Positions 36,200 through 48,289 of a stretch of DNA of 64,000 bases are shown one piece after another (within the stretch, counting starts at the first letter, position 1; every line of letters begins with the position of its first letter). The notes under the pieces were generated by a model that ran no database searches, was not told the origin of the DNA, and saw nothing but the letters and a program-made list of their open reading frames with translations. The stretch spans positions 432,634 to 496,633 of the forward strand of contig NW_023998491.1 in assembly GCF_014805625.2 (NCBI RefSeq), read 5' to 3'. The stretch comes from Glossina fuscipes (lineage: Eukaryota; Arthropoda; Insecta; Diptera; Glossinidae). The translations under genes and the position numbers were made by a program.

Positions 36200-37015
36200 C
36201 TGTTGTGTTTTAAAATAAAAAAACAACTTTTTTTTTGTTTTTTTTTGAAAAGAGGAAGGAAAAAACATTGTGATGTGAAAAAGTGGAGAAATTTTTATTA
36301 GAGACGAAATAATAAATTGTAAAAATATTTTATTAGTTTTTGTGTGCCTTGTGCCAGTGTGCGTTATTAGTTACTTGTTGTTCGCATATGCTGCAAATGA
36401 GTAATGAGTGTGACATGTATCGAATTTTTTGCCACAAACAAACATTGCCGGTATGTGTGGAAAAATTAAACATAAAAATTGTGTTTAATAAAAATACATT
36501 TCCTATTTATTTATTTATATATGTATTTATATTTAATTTATATTTCATTTCTAAAAACAATTATGATAAAATTAACAATAATCAGCAAGGATGAATACAA
36601 ACAAATTTTGTGTGTGTGTGCTATATTGTGTGTGTTTTTGCTATATGATGAGCGATTTATTGCAGCAATAGCTGCAAGATGACCTTGCCATCTAAAAGCT
36701 ATTATAATAAACTTCTCCGATTGTATGCCATATTTACGTTTGAGTTATTTTAATATGCATTTTAATCATAATTATGTGATTTCATGAAAATTGAACAATT
36801 TATGTAAAGAAGATTCTGTTGTTTCATGTTCATGCTCTTGCATTAATTACTAATTAATTAAGAATGCAATTTATACAATTTTTTAAACAACAGAAAATTA
36901 AAACATTAAAATTCAAGTACGAGAATGTATTTATTTATTAAGTTACCCTATATATATAAAGGGAATGGTTTTTAGATAAGAAATTTCTAGCGCATTAGAT
37001 CGAATCATAAGTAAT
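36200..37015. other. AT-rich intron sequence, nothing recognised
   Basis: No element or convincing ORF. Confidence 0.45.
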
Positions 37016-37017
37016 TT

Positions 37018-37672
37018 CGGTTTTTACACTCTACACCGCTTCTGGTACAGCGTATATTAAATCAGTGCGGGCGTATGTGACACGCAGAAGGTCTTAAGAT
37101 AGACCCACTCTTTTATTATACCAATCGATTCAAAATCATAATCTGAATTGATCTAAGACTGTCTGTCCCTCCGTCCTTTTGCTGTCTGTACATGGAATTT
37201 TTGTGTTCAAGCAATTCTTGAGGTATTTCGATAAAATTTGGCATAGTGACGTGTTTTGACCTAAGGACGAATCCTATTGAAAATGGTTCGAATGGGTCGA
37301 CTTTTCGCTTTATTCTGAAGATTCGTTATTTGGAAAAAAAATGCAATTTTCAAAATTTCCCAGCAAAAGTGACTAATTAGCAGTATTTGGGCAGCATAAA
37401 TTGGTATAAAAACTTTGGGCCGTCTTTTGAACCCCTCCCCCATATCACGAAGTTCATTCAATGAAAAGGTGTAATTTTCAATGCTTCACGATGAAAACTA
37501 TATCATAATAATAGTTTAACATAAAGAAATTAACTATATTAACCTTGGAGGATCTCATCCTATTTTCTGGACCCCACAAATTTCGCACAAAAATAAAAAT
37601 TGTGTTAGATAATATGGTATAGGATATTTAATGGTTGGCCTTGCCCGCCTGTAATGTTCTTACTTGTCTTAT
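37018..37672 (+). mobile_element. Helentron-like relic, family I, most complete copy
   Basis: It runs from TACACTCTACACCGCTTCTG through GTGCGGGCGTATGTGACACG, AGAAGGTCTTAAGATAGACC, CTGTCTGTCCCTCCGTCC, GATAAAATTTGGCATAGTG, TTTTGACCTAAGGACG and GAAAATGGTTCGAATGGG to the 3' end GATATTTAATGGTTGGCC...TAATGTTCTTACTTG. At about 655 bp it can serve as the reference for the other family I copies. Confidence 0.8.
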
Positions 37673-37711
37673 CAGACACTTATCTCGCTTTCATAGAATA
37701 ATAAAATTATA

Positions 37712-38047
37712 TTAATTTATTACGCATTCGCCGTTATTATGTATGACCTTCTCCCATCTTCTTGCCAGTTTTTCAATTCCTGCCTTGTAAAATGTTTTTG
37801 GTTTGAAGTGCAAGAAATTTTCTACAGCCCGAGGAAAAGGAAAAGGTGGCAGTCTGTCGGGGTTAAGGTCCAGGGAATAAGGTAGGTGTGGTAATACAGA
37901 CCATTTAATCTCACGAATTTTTTCTTGAGTCACCTTTGCTGAATGTGATCGTGCATTGTTGTGTAAATCAATGACGTTTTTGCGATTGACGAACGCATGA
38001 TACGTTTCATAGAGTCTCTCTTCCCAGAAGATTAACAGAATTCTCAT
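37712..38047 (-). pseudogene. Mariner-like transposase C-terminal part, inactive
   Basis: The minus-strand frame of 111 codons covers the second and third catalytic regions and the C-terminus of a mariner (D,D34D) transposase. It contains VIDLHNNARSHSAKVTQEKI, EIKWSVLPHLPYSLDLNPD and WEKVIHNNGE. In active relatives the first block reads with Asp where this one has the first Asn of HNNAR, so a catalytic residue is replaced. The region after LNPD is altered compared with the usual SDYHLF text. The N-terminal half and inverted repeats were not found. It lies directly after a family I helentron-like copy and before the retrotransposon fragment. Confidence 0.85.
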
Positions 38048-38154
38048 CTATATAGTGGCAACAACAAAACTCGTAAATAGATTGTATCTGCCTACCTGGC
38101 TCGGAAGTTACTTACCATTCGAATGCATAGTTTTTTTTATATTTTTTGGGCTTA

Positions 38155-39506
38155 GTTCGATTTTTTCAAAACTATGTCACGAATGATAAGAACGTATATT
38201 CGGCAAATTACCTCGGATGAATTTCCCGTGACGTCTGGCGTACCTCAAGGTAGCCACTTGGGACCTATTTTATTTAATCTTTACATCAATGATTTGCCCT
38301 CCGTGATTAAATTCAGTAAGATTTTAATGTATGCTGATGATGTGAAACTGTTTACTTCTTTTTCCGTAGAATCGCAATCACATCATCTTCAAAGTGATTT
38401 GAACAATTTGGTTGCATGGTGCTCCCTCAATCTTCTGAAGCTAAATCTAAATAAATGTAAGAAGCTTTCTTTCTTAAGAAGGAAGTCGTTTAGTACCCAA
38501 TACTTCATTGATTCGCACAGGTTGGAAGACGTCGATTCGTTCATTGATTTAGGCGTTCTATTCGATTATAGGTTAAGTTTCAATTTGCATATTGAGTCCT
38601 CGTTAAGCAAAGCTAGGTCCGCTCTTGGTTTTATAAAGAGGTGGTCCAAAGAGCTTGATGATCCTTATATTACTAAAAGGCTTTACACGTGTTTGGTTAG
38701 ACCTATTCTTGAGTATGCCTCTGTTGTGTGGTCTCCTTCATATAGATGCTACGTTGGTTCAATTGAATCTATACAAAAGCAATTCTTGCTGTTTGCAATT
38801 AGAAATTTGGGTTGGGACCCGATTTCCCCTCTTCCACCCTATGAAAATAGGTTGCTTCTGTTATCCTTACCGTCACTCGAGAAACGTAGATTTGTTCTTG
38901 GGGTTTCCTTCCTAATCAAATTAATAAATGGTGCAATTGATTCGCCCGTATTACTTCGTGAGATTTGCTTTAATGTCCCTAACCGCTTCTCTAGGTACTT
39001 TATGTTGATAAAGCTTAGTCAATGCAAATATAACTTTGAACTGTTTAACCCGCTCAGAGTTGTTTGCAAGAACCTAAATGATGTCTATCATCTATTCTCA
39101 TTAACGGACTCTTTAAAGTCTATTAAAGCAATATTGCTCAACAAGCGCGATTTACCTATGTCGTACTTAAACTGATTTAACCTTAGATTTTGTCATTATG
39201 AGTCGAAAATTAATTTGTTGTTAACAATTATCGGTTGCCAAGCTTATGCATGTTTGCGATGGCTTAGGGGTTCACTTGCAATTTGGTCCTGTATCGGTTG
39301 TGGGCGTGGCTCTATGCTAATTGTGTACATGCTTTTTTTTTCTTTCTTTTTTTTTTTCCTCCTTATTTGTTTTATTGTACTTATACTAAGTTTTATTATT
39401 AAATAATTTTAAGATTTACTTAAGAGTCAATTGAACTCGACTGCCATTTTGTTTTAGTTGAGTTTCTTGTATAAGTGGAATAAATAAATAAATAAATAAA
39501 TAAATT
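38155..39506 (+). mobile_element. 5'-truncated non-LTR retrotransposon (jockey/CR1-like clade)
   Basis: A 333-codon reverse transcriptase frame (38174-39175) is followed by about 300 bp of 3' untranslated sequence and a pure (AAAT)n tail at 39479-39505. The frame has an in-frame TAG at 38153, so the 5' truncation lies close upstream. A tetranucleotide tail is usual for several insect non-LTR families. The same family, more decayed, is at 23.8 kb. Confidence 0.85.
38174..39175 (+). pseudogene. Reverse transcriptase C-terminal half
   Basis: This encodes the second half of a non-LTR retrotransposon reverse transcriptase. Residues 21-31 are SGVPQGSHLGP (RT motif before the catalytic loop) and 53-56 are YADD, the catalytic pair. 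Downstream come WCSLNLLKLNLNKCK, GVLFDYRLSF and LVRPILEYASVVWSP, all typical of the RT thumb and connection region in jockey/CR1-related insect elements. The frame is intact to a stop at 39175, so it is fairly young. Endonuclease and the first RT motifs (with the other catalytic Asp) are missing, so it cannot mobilise itself. The ATG is only the first Met after truncation and not a real start. Confidence 0.9.
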
Positions 39507-39779
39507 GCTATTGAGTGCAAGTGCTTTATCAGTTGAAACCCAGCCAGCAATGGAACAAAAAGTGCCGAAAATATTAGCTAAGAAGAAAATGTGCAGAAAT
39601 GTAAAGAAAATCAAACTAAAATCAATGATAATGATACGGATTCAGAATTTGTGAAACAGCAACGACAGCGTGGAAGACCAGTAAGGTCCTATATGAGTTG
39701 CTTCTTATTGTTTTTATGATGGAATAAATTGTGCTCTTTAGAAGCCACCAAAAAGCTTGGATTGCAAATGTATATTTAA

Positions 39780-39965
39780 AAGTACATAAGTGGTGAGAAG
39801 CTCACCATATTCGCTTAAATAGCTCAGCGCATTTACCTATTTGGCACATATCCACTTGGCTGGGACCACTCCTTTTCTCTTTCTTCTTTCTCCTTTTCAT
39901 CAAGTTACACAGGGGACATCTCACTGTGTGATTTGTCGCATTAAAAAAAACAATAAATCAATAAT
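39780..39965 (+). repeat. tRNA-derived SINE
   Basis: A head with AAATAGCTCAGCGCATTTAC (A-box-like) is followed by CTGGGACCACTCCTTTTCTC and the shared 3' block GGGGACATCTCACTGTGTGA with TTTGTCGCATTAAAAAA. The B box is weak. Confidence 0.5.
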
Positions 39966-41658
39966 GCCATGTAACACGCATTAAGCTATTAGCTTAGATC
40001 GTATGAGTCAAGCATTATAAAAAGATACATCTCAACGTCATCGGAAAAGATGCTAGCTTAAGTTGCGGAAAACTTTGTTAGGTAAATTTTTGGCTTCTTT
40101 TTAACCCATTAATTAACCTAGGCATTACATAAAGAGAAGGGGTATGTATCTCTGCATTTATATGGAACACTGTAAAGAGAGAAAGAGAGAGATGCCTAAT
40201 GTGAATACACATAAAACACTGCAAAGAGATAACGTAAAATACTGCAGAAGGAGAAACAGACAGACTGGCAAAGGAGTGCGGAAATTTCGTACGCTTACTT
40301 TAAGAACGATTGTCATCTGCTGAACTCTTTTTATTGGTTTGACAGAAAATTTTTTAATCTAAGCGATAACGAAGGAAATTTTATCTGGGCAATTTCATGA
40401 GCTGAGACTGCGGCACTGGAAGAATCATTTAAGTGCAAAGTGAAAGTTTTTTGCATCGTTGCACGTTAAGAATGATAATGATATTAGAAGGTCTGAAGGA
40501 GTTAGAATGAACTCTAATTATGCCTAATCATCCTTATACAGATTATCTAAGTTTCATTAAAATTTAAGGACGATGGGTAATAAGCGAAAGAAAAGGCGAC
40601 GAGTACCGCTATTCCTACTTAAATCGAGAAAACTGCTGGTGGTTAGGGTGAGTCACAGAAATGAATGCGAGGCAACGTATGAACCATAAAAAAAAAACTC
40701 TCGAATGTGGATTACACGAAACATCAGCGTGGACGGTCAGAAAAAATATACTGGATGCGTCCCATTTCGTGGATTAGTTGGATGTAATGCATTTTGAGTT
40801 GAGAAAACTATCATTAGGGGCAAAAAGCTTAGCGTGTTAATCCTAAATTAATTATGATTGACGTCACGACGTAGTAGATAAATTTTTCTTAGCAACAGCC
40901 TTTAGTGAAGTAAAAGTCAAGTGAACAAATTTTATTCCATTCACTTTTTTATGACAATAAATAAAAGAATGAGGCGTCGAAGATTTTAGTGGTGGTGGTG
41001 GGCGTGCGAGTTTCGGCCTCAATTGAATAAAACTTTCTTAATTCTTTTTTTTCGTTATTGTCGTTTATTCATATAACACGTTGAAGAAAAAAGTGTGCAT
41101 TGAAAAAGTAATAGGGAGATGGTCGCATTGTAGAAGCTGTGCTTAATCAAGTATATACATACATTATGAACGGCTATGCACGTTAGACATATGTAGTGCA
41201 CTTTCGCCGAATGATTTAAAAATAGATGTCAATTTGTTATTTTAAATTTTGCGATTTTATGAGTTCGAATGCTAAGTAATCGCTTGAGAAGTCGTAGTTA
41301 AATAAATCCATACACTTTGAAACCGCTTAAAAGCATGCATACTTATGGGGGCAAAGTAAAAGTGAATTATGCAAACTTATTGAAATTTGGAAAATGCAAA
41401 ATAAAGAGATTGCTTTTTTTTTTTTTGTTTTTGTTAACATTTGGAAAATCTTTTTGCCAAAATTTGAATATCGAATTTTTTTAAAAATTTATAGATAGAC
41501 AGATTTTCTGTGCACAATTTTTAAAATTCTTTAAAGATTTCCCTTTTAATATAATTTTTTCTTAATTTTAAAAAATATTTTAAGCTTGAAAAGATGCTTA
41601 AATAAAAAAAAATAAAAAAAAACTAATACAAATACTTAATAAGTGTTTATTTAGTTGT

Positions 41659-41692
<34 letters not shown>

Positions 41693-42045
41693 TAAACTGA
41701 ATTTTCTTAGCATAACTTTAGGCTTTAATTAGTTTGGCAACATGTTAGCAGCATTGATGCTGCAAGAGTTGAGAGAACAATTTGCGACTTTTAAGAAATA
41801 ACATTGAAAGCATTTTGCTTTTAATTAATTATAATTTTTTTTCTCATTTTTATTTTGTAAAACAAGTTCTTTTAATTCACTGACATACGGATGGAAACGG
41901 TCAATCAACTTTATGCGTAAAAAAAAAAGTAAATAAATAAATAAAAACAACACAACAGTATAACAAATTTTGAAAGTAAAACGCTTTTAACGCACCCTCC
42001 CGTTTTCTTTAAAGCCTAAGAGTAAAGAAGTGCTTTACTAACAAA
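39966..42045. other. Intron sequence with a (CT)n tract
   Basis: (CT)15 at 41661-41690. A short ATG frame at 40573-40689 ends in a GTGAGT-like site, but it is too short and basic to call a gene. Nothing else recognised. Confidence 0.45.
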
Positions 42046-42330
42046 TGCGTGACATATATATTGATTGCTGAACAAAATTATATATATATATATTTTTCTC
42101 AAATTATGAAAACATACTTGTTTTCCTTTCAAACAATGTCTATAAATAATGATTTTACACTATATTGGCTCAACACCAACAGTACGACGAGGTCATTGCC
42201 TTCAAGTTGTAGTACTAAACTGCGGCTAGCTATGGAAGTGAGAAGTGAGCGGAGGTGCGATGCATTTTTAAATTCACTTTTCGCTATTATCATTAACTGT
42301 TTATTGCTTTATTATTGGATCAAAATGTAA

Positions 42331-42331
42331 C

Positions 42332-42379
<48 letters not shown>

Positions 42380-42428
42380 AGAGAGAAAGAAAGATTGAAA
42401 GGAAGACAGAGCGAGAGAGAGAGAGAGG
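42331..42428. repeat. (GA)n microsatellite
   Basis: Interrupted GA repeat, purest at 42339-42372. Confidence 0.95.
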
Positions 42429-43103
42429 TGTTTGATTGCCAAAAACAGATGGAGGTCTTCAGGTTTGACTTAAATTCTTAATTAAAATGAAGTGTAACGA
42501 GTTTGACGCAATTCATAAAAAAGCACATTGACCTACTTTGACATAATTATTTTATTTAATTTTTACTTTAACCTCATCTTGCGAAATTAAGTCATTCATC
42601 ATCAGTTTGTTTAACAGAACATAACAGAAGAAGAGGATTGTTATCGTCTGCTCATTAAATAAATACACAACAACAACAACAGGACAGAACAAGACTGTTA
42701 TTTCAATTCAATGGAAATTTTCAACATTAATATGAACGTAAAACAAATCAAAATAATAAAATTGTATACAAATCTCTCTTCATAACTGGCTTTCGGAAGC
42801 GTTCCCCATATTGCATACTATAGGCTATTAGCTGCGTTGGTATGAAATTCATAAAAAGCAAAATGTTTTTTGCTTATTGAGTCTCTAAGTTGCTTACTAA
42901 ACAAACAATACGAAAGTAACCGTCGCTTAAGAAAGTCGCAATTAAAACTTTTTAACGGAATGTGAATCCAAATAATTTATATACAATATATACTAAAATC
43001 GAAAGTATATATATGTGCGAAATAAAAATAAATATTAAAAATAATGCTTTGAATTGTTTTTTTGCTCAAACATTGACGGATTGATTTTTTTTTTTTTTGC
43101 GAA

Positions 43104-43421
43104 ATGTATTTAACTCCCTCTTTAATCGGTGGTTGGGATAAATTTGAACATTTCGATCACTATCATTTGATCTTATTCGCTCTACTCGTTGTGGTTTGCA
43201 CGATCGAGGGGATCGTCTTGAAAGTCACTCTTCAAACATTCCTATATAATCGTCCTTATATTGATAGCGACGATAGCAGTGAGTATGAAGAGGATACTTA
43301 CTACGAGGAAGAATCAAATGTCATTAGTCACAACAGACGTATGCTCTACAGCGAGCAGCTGGAACAACAACCAACGAATACTTTAAACAGAAACTATAGA
43401 ATTTATAGATTTATGTATTAG
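43104..43421 (+). CDS. 105-residue single-helix membrane protein ORF, nested in the giant intron
   Basis: This continuous ORF runs from ATG to TAG. Residues 1-20 are polar/aromatic (GGWDKFEHFDHY), about 21-38 form a hydrophobic helix (LILFALLVVVCTIEGIVL), and 53-70 form a strongly acidic tail (SDDSSEYEEDTYYEEE) followed by a polar tail. Codon use and composition differ from the low-complexity flanks, so I believe it is coding. It resembles the last helix and cytosolic tail of a small multi-pass protein, which suggests it could be the terminal exon of the gene starting at 21555. However, there is no AG acceptor between the in-frame stop at 43074 and the ATG; a T-tract ends in TTGCGAAATG. So it is either an independent gene, or the assembly has an indel at the acceptor. 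A possible poly(A) signal AATAAA lies near 43668. Confidence 0.6.
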   Translation: MYLTPSLIGGWDKFEHFDHYHLILFALLVVVCTIEGIVLKVTLQTFLYNRPYIDSDDSSEYEEDTYYEEESNVISHNRRMLYSEQLEQQPTNTLNRNYRIYRFMY

Positions 43422-44102
43422 ACATTTAAAAAATATGTAACATTCTCTGTCAATTACGGCCATTTCGAATGGACTAAGACAGTAAGTGAAAAGTGCATAG
43501 AAGCAGTGTAAGAAAAAATTCAAACAAAAAAAAAATATTGAAAATAACTAAGCGCAAAAAGAAAAAAAAATCTATTTTGGAAATATAAAATTTCTTTTAA
43601 AAATTTTTTTTGCGAATTTTTTCTTTAAATTTTATAAAGAAATTTTTTTTTATTTTTAATTTATTTAAATAAATTGGTTTGAATGTTTTGTAAATATTAT
43701 AAAAATTTTTAAAATATCTATCTTTTCCTTTTTTTCGTACTGTGTGTTTGTAGAAAGCTTTTAAGGAACGTCGTTTTTATTTTTCAAAAGATTTTTATGA
43801 AAATTTTATTTTTTTTTATTAATTTAAGAAATTTTTATTAAAAATGAAAAAAAAGAAATTTAAGATATTTTTATGAAACTTTGAAAAAAATTTTATAAGA
43901 AATTTTTATGAAAATTTAACAGAAAAATATAAGAAATCTGTATTAAAAAAAAGATATGTAGTAATTTTTATGAAAGTTTGAGAAAACTTCTAAGAAATTT
44001 TTATAAAATTTTAAAAAAGATTTTTAAGAAATTTTTATTAAAAACTGATAAAAGACAAAATTAGAAAAAATGTTTATTAGAATAAGAATTAAAAAATAAA
44101 TT

Positions 44103-44484
44103 TCGTACCCTACATGACTTGAGGTTCAAAAATGGATGTCTGCAACACCCAGAAGAACTTCCGATAGATTCACCGATTATTATATCGTTAGATTCAGAAT
44201 CATTTTCTGAATCGATTTAAGCTTCTATCTCTGCCCGTCCATCTGTCCGTCTTATTTTCTTGTGTTCATTCTACACATATTTCGTTGAAACTTACTACAC
44301 CGACATTTTTTGGCCCAGAGAGCGAACGCTATTGAAAATGGTTCGGATCGAATCACTTTTTCGATCACTTCCCGTCTAAAAGCTTATTTAGAGATTTTTA
44401 TCTTTATCTCAATAACTGTATTATGACGATTGAGATAGGGTACTCAGTGATGGGCTGTGTCCCCCTACAGTGTTTTTACTTGTT
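44103..44484 (+). mobile_element. Helentron-like relic, family I
   Basis: TACCCTACATGACTTGAGG, CAACACCCAGAAGAACTTCC, CAGAATCATTTTCTGAATCG, CCGTCCATCTGTCCGTC, GAAAATGGTTCGGATCG, CAATAACTGTATTATGACG and the 3' end TACAGTGTTTTTACTTG form a short complete copy of about 380 bp. The 43422-44102 stretch before it is low-complexity A/T with tandem 'AAGAAATTTTTAT' words. Confidence 0.75.
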
Positions 44485-44489
44485 TTAAT

Positions 44490-45780
44490 TCTATAGCAAT
44501 ATTAAAAAAATAAAACTCTTTTAACGAAATTGGAAAGAATACATGTATAGAAACATCTACAGAGAAACATCAAGAAAACATATTGAAAGCATAACTTTTC
44601 TGTGCAACTTTTTCGAAACATCTCTTGTTAGCGATTCCATCGAAAACATATTAATTCAATTTCCTTTAGAAAAAAAAAAGAAAGCACCAATTAATGATTC
44701 ATAGCGAAATACCATCGTTGAGTGAAAGTTAATTTAAAAAAAAATCATTGAAGAAATGTCTTCATCTATCAAAGAAATGTATAACGAAACTAGTGACTGA
44801 ATTTCGGTTATATAGAATATATGACGAAAGAATAAAAGAATTAATTATTAAGTTTTTAGGAAATTTCATTCGAAAAATTTACAAAATTTACAAAAAAAAA
44901 ATCGAGACGAAAAGTATTTCTAGATATTAAAATAAATCATAGATATAAGTATTTAATAAAAGGAAAATTTAATGTAAAATCTACACGAATGCTTAGTGAA
45001 ACTTGGTTAATGCATGGAATAGATTTTCTGCAGAGCAATGCGACAAATGTCTCAAGAACAATCTATTCCATTAAATATAAGCACCAGTTATTGACAAATT
45101 TCTTTATGATATTCTTGTAAGAATGTATGTAATCAGAAGTCGATAGAAAACTGAAATCTATAATCGATAATAGAGGACCTTCCAAAAAGGGCTGCTTAAC
45201 CCTACGCCAGATGGTCTTATGATGTTGAAAAAAAAAAAGAAGTGTCCATATCCATAGCAGCAATCTCAAGCCTAACAGAGGTCCTATAGTCTCTATGTTT
45301 TACGTCTGTACCTGCCTTGAAAGCCTTAATCAGACACTACGTCGTATATTAGGCATAAACTTTCTTTTGGATTATCCATACTTCCAAACAGCTGCCATTC
45401 AGCTAATAGCCCCTTGGAGTTTTAATGTATCAACCCAGCAAACACTAGCCACTAACTCAGGCTACGAACTTCTTTGACTCCCTCAATAACTCCGCAGACC
45501 TGTTTTTTTAAATCTTGAGCCTGCATTAAAACTGAATTCTTAGTAGAGAAGTCTGCAAAATTCCGTTAGATGAAAGTAAACTTTATTTCTAAAAAGAATT
45601 TTTTCTTAACAAGTTCGCGGACGCAAATGCTATAGCATTCGTCTTACATGTAATGTTTTTAATCAGATTTCGGATAATACAATTAATTTTAATACAAATT
45701 GACTGTCAATTATTGAATGTCATTGAAATTTTCATTGTCTGCGAACGTGTTGAAAAATCGTGAACGCATTTTCACTGCTC
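44490..45780. other. Intron sequence, nothing recognised
   Basis: Open stretches at 45063-45269 (-) and 45295-45477 (+) lack motifs. I cannot assign them. Confidence 0.4.
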
Positions 45781-45789
45781 GAGTCAGTC

Positions 45790-46032
45790 CATTTCCGAAT
45801 TGTGTAGCCGAGTGGGTAAGAATCGCGGCTACCAACTCAGTGTTCGCGAGTCCAAATCTCAGGGCGATGGAACTTAATTTGGTCGTAAGTATAGTGGCTA
45901 TTTAGCCACAAACAGGTATACACACATAGTAGATTGGGGCCTCCCCTACCCCGTATCTCTTTCCTTTCCCTTAATTGGTTCTGATTGTCGCACTGAGTGA
46001 CAGGTCATATTTAAAAGGATGTATATTTATCG
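45790..46032 (+). repeat. tRNA-derived SINE, best copy
   Basis: The head has TGTGTAGCCGAGTGGGTAAG (A box) and TGTTCGCGAGTCCAAATCTC (B box), spaced as in a tRNA. Then GGTCGTAAGTATAGTGGC and TTAGCCACAAACAGG, a C/T-rich block CCTCCCCTACCCCG, and the 3' block TCGCACTGAGTGACAGGTCA. It ends near TTTAAAAGG. Confidence 0.7.
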
Positions 46033-46186
46033 CAATGACAGTTGGTTGTTTGTTGACAGTTCAAAAAATGAAGCATGATTTAAGTTGAGACTAGTTATGA
46101 AAAGATTCGTTATGTAGGAGCCTGAAGGTTTATCGAAAGTTTGGACGAATAATGATCTAAACTGGGCTCAGCTTTGCATAATTGAA

Positions 46187-46262
46187 ACTCTCTCTCTCTC
46201 TGTCTCTCTATCTCTCTCTCTCGCTCGCGCGCGATCTCTGTTTCTTTCTCTCTTTCTCTTTG
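46187..46262. repeat. (CT)n microsatellite
   Basis: Interrupted CT repeat with a GCTCGCGCGCG insert. Confidence 0.9.
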
Positions 46263-46697
46263 TCGGTAGGTGTACTACATCTGTTATCTTGCCTAAGAAA
46301 CTTTATCAATTATTAGAAATATTTCTTTCAAAAAATTTGAATAAAAAAAAATTCAGAAAATTTGCTTTCATTCAAATCGAAGTCACTGTCCGTTATATTT
46401 GTTATTAATACATGTTTTTTTAAGCATTTGTGATGGTATAAAATTTAATTTATTATATGGTGATTAATATGCAAAATGCATTGAGTACGAAAACAAAAGT
46501 CTTTTCACTCACAAATATAGTAAAAATTGTCATAAAAAAAAAAAATTTTTTTTTTCGTCATAAAATATTTGTTAATGTATTTCTTTATTATGATTACAAT
46601 GAACTTTAAAAAAAAAAAGAAAAAGTATTTGTTTATTAATTGGAGACTGTAATAAAAATAATTCTTTGATTTTAAATATTAAAAAAAAAAAATAAGG

Positions 46698-46763
46698 AAA
46701 AAACCTAATAAAATATTTTAATATTTTAAGAAAAAACCTAATAAAATATTTTAATATTTTAAG
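46698..46763. repeat. Perfect 33-bp tandem duplication
   Basis: Two identical 33-bp units (46698-46730 and 46731-46763) starting AAAAAACCTAATAAAATAT, in AT-rich sequence. Perfect identity suggests a recent event. Confidence 0.9.
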
Positions 46764-46974
46764 AGGTTTTTTACCATTTTAAATAAATTATGTGATACAT
46801 TATTTATTTTTTTTCTTTTTTAGACATAAAATTTTGTAATAAGAAGAAAAAAAAAAAATTTAATACATAAACAAGAAAAACTTCCGCATTTTTTTTTTTT
46901 CTTCTTTTCATTCCAACTGTGGTTATAGTGTGATTATGGTAACGTTAGCGTTAAAAGTTGGCCGTTCGCTTATT

Positions 46975-46975
46975 A

Positions 46976-47006
<31 letters not shown>

Positions 47007-47023
47007 GCCCGCGCTCTCTCTGT
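46975..47023. repeat. (TC)n microsatellite
   Basis: CT repeat followed by a GCCCGCGCTCTC interruption. Open frames on both strands here are repeat artefacts. Confidence 0.9.
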
Positions 47024-47579
47024 CCATGTTGGAGGCAAAGTCGTGCAAAACTTTTCTTATATCATTACAACAGGCCACCATTAACCAGTTAGTTATGCAT
47101 ACATTTTCGTAAGCAAAGCAATACAAAACCAACGTGCACTGCATGGTTGAAATGAGGAGAGATGATGTGAAAAAATGCCGAGTAAGCCGCAGCTTGTAAT
47201 GCTAGAAATTAAAATCAAAAGGCAAATCTGACTTGACCAGATGTTATGTTAGGAAAATTAATGAAAGTTGTTGTGTTAGGAGAAAAGAAAAAAAAAAAAA
47301 AACATTGGAAAAATGATTCCCCCTCAAGCTCTTCAATAACCGACAATAAATCTAAAATTGAATTAAATGAAAAATTGAAGATTAAAAACGTAAATTGAAA
47401 AAAAGAAAATGTTTTTAAATTGATTTAGTTTACGACGAGCTTCACACCGCTCTACAGAAAATTCATGCAAAAGATTTAAAATTTTCAAATAAAAATGAAA
47501 TAAATTTTTTTTATTACGTTTTAATGCATGAGTTCAGAGAATTCATTTCTCTCAAGTGTCATCCCCATGACATTTTCAG

Positions 47580-47960
47580 TTTTTTACACCACTTACAGCA
47601 TTCGTATGATACGGTTATATTAAATTCATGCAAGTGTATGCAACACTCGGAACAACATGGAGTGGACGTGTCGACATACTGCGAGACTAAATCTACGCAC
47701 TGACGTATGTATACCCAGGAGTACTCTACACCCTGCCTTATCTACGGTCTACTTGGTTTCATGATTTTTTCCACCCAAGTCTCGCGATCGAAGTGAACGC
47801 ATCACTGCAGAGTTCCAAAGATAACATATGTTAGAAGTGTTTTCCCATATGCAAGTTCAATAGGATAAATTCCGATCACATCGGTGTACTTTATGGATCT
47901 CATCCCACACACTCCCAGGCTCTCATTAAAAGTAAGCTTTAGGTTCATTTTCTCACACGT
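47580..47960 (+). mobile_element. Helentron-like relic, family I, strongly diverged
   Basis: TTTTACACCACTTACAGC, GCAAGTGTATGCAACACTCG and GGAGTGGACGTGTCGAC keep the family I start. The remainder is hard to align. Confidence 0.4.
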
Positions 47961-48289
47961 TTCATTTCAACCACATTGCCCTATCTTTCGAACCCCATTC
48001 GATACAAGGACTCTGATGAAAGGCAAGTCTTTACGCGGCCTTCAGATCCAATTTTTGAGCATTTATGATGAAAAATGGGCGGATAAAAGTAGAAAAAAAA
48101 GACTTAATATTGCAATCGTCTGCCATATAATATTTGCATGTGTTTATATTAAAAAATGTTATTTTTATACGGCTAAAAGTCCTTCAAAAGTCCTTCCTGT
48201 TCACCTTCTGTAAAGTTTTTTTTCTTCTCATCAGGTTACGTCGTATAATTTGTTTCAATTTTTTTGTCCCTACAACTGCTTGTAGTTAT

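Noticed and set aside
40573..40689. Small basic ORF with a GTGAGT-like site
   Set aside because: 38 codons, Arg/Lys-rich, no acceptor partner; probably chance.
45795..45870. Intact tRNA gene
   Set aside because: A and B boxes are recognisable but the acceptor stem does not pair and a SINE body follows.
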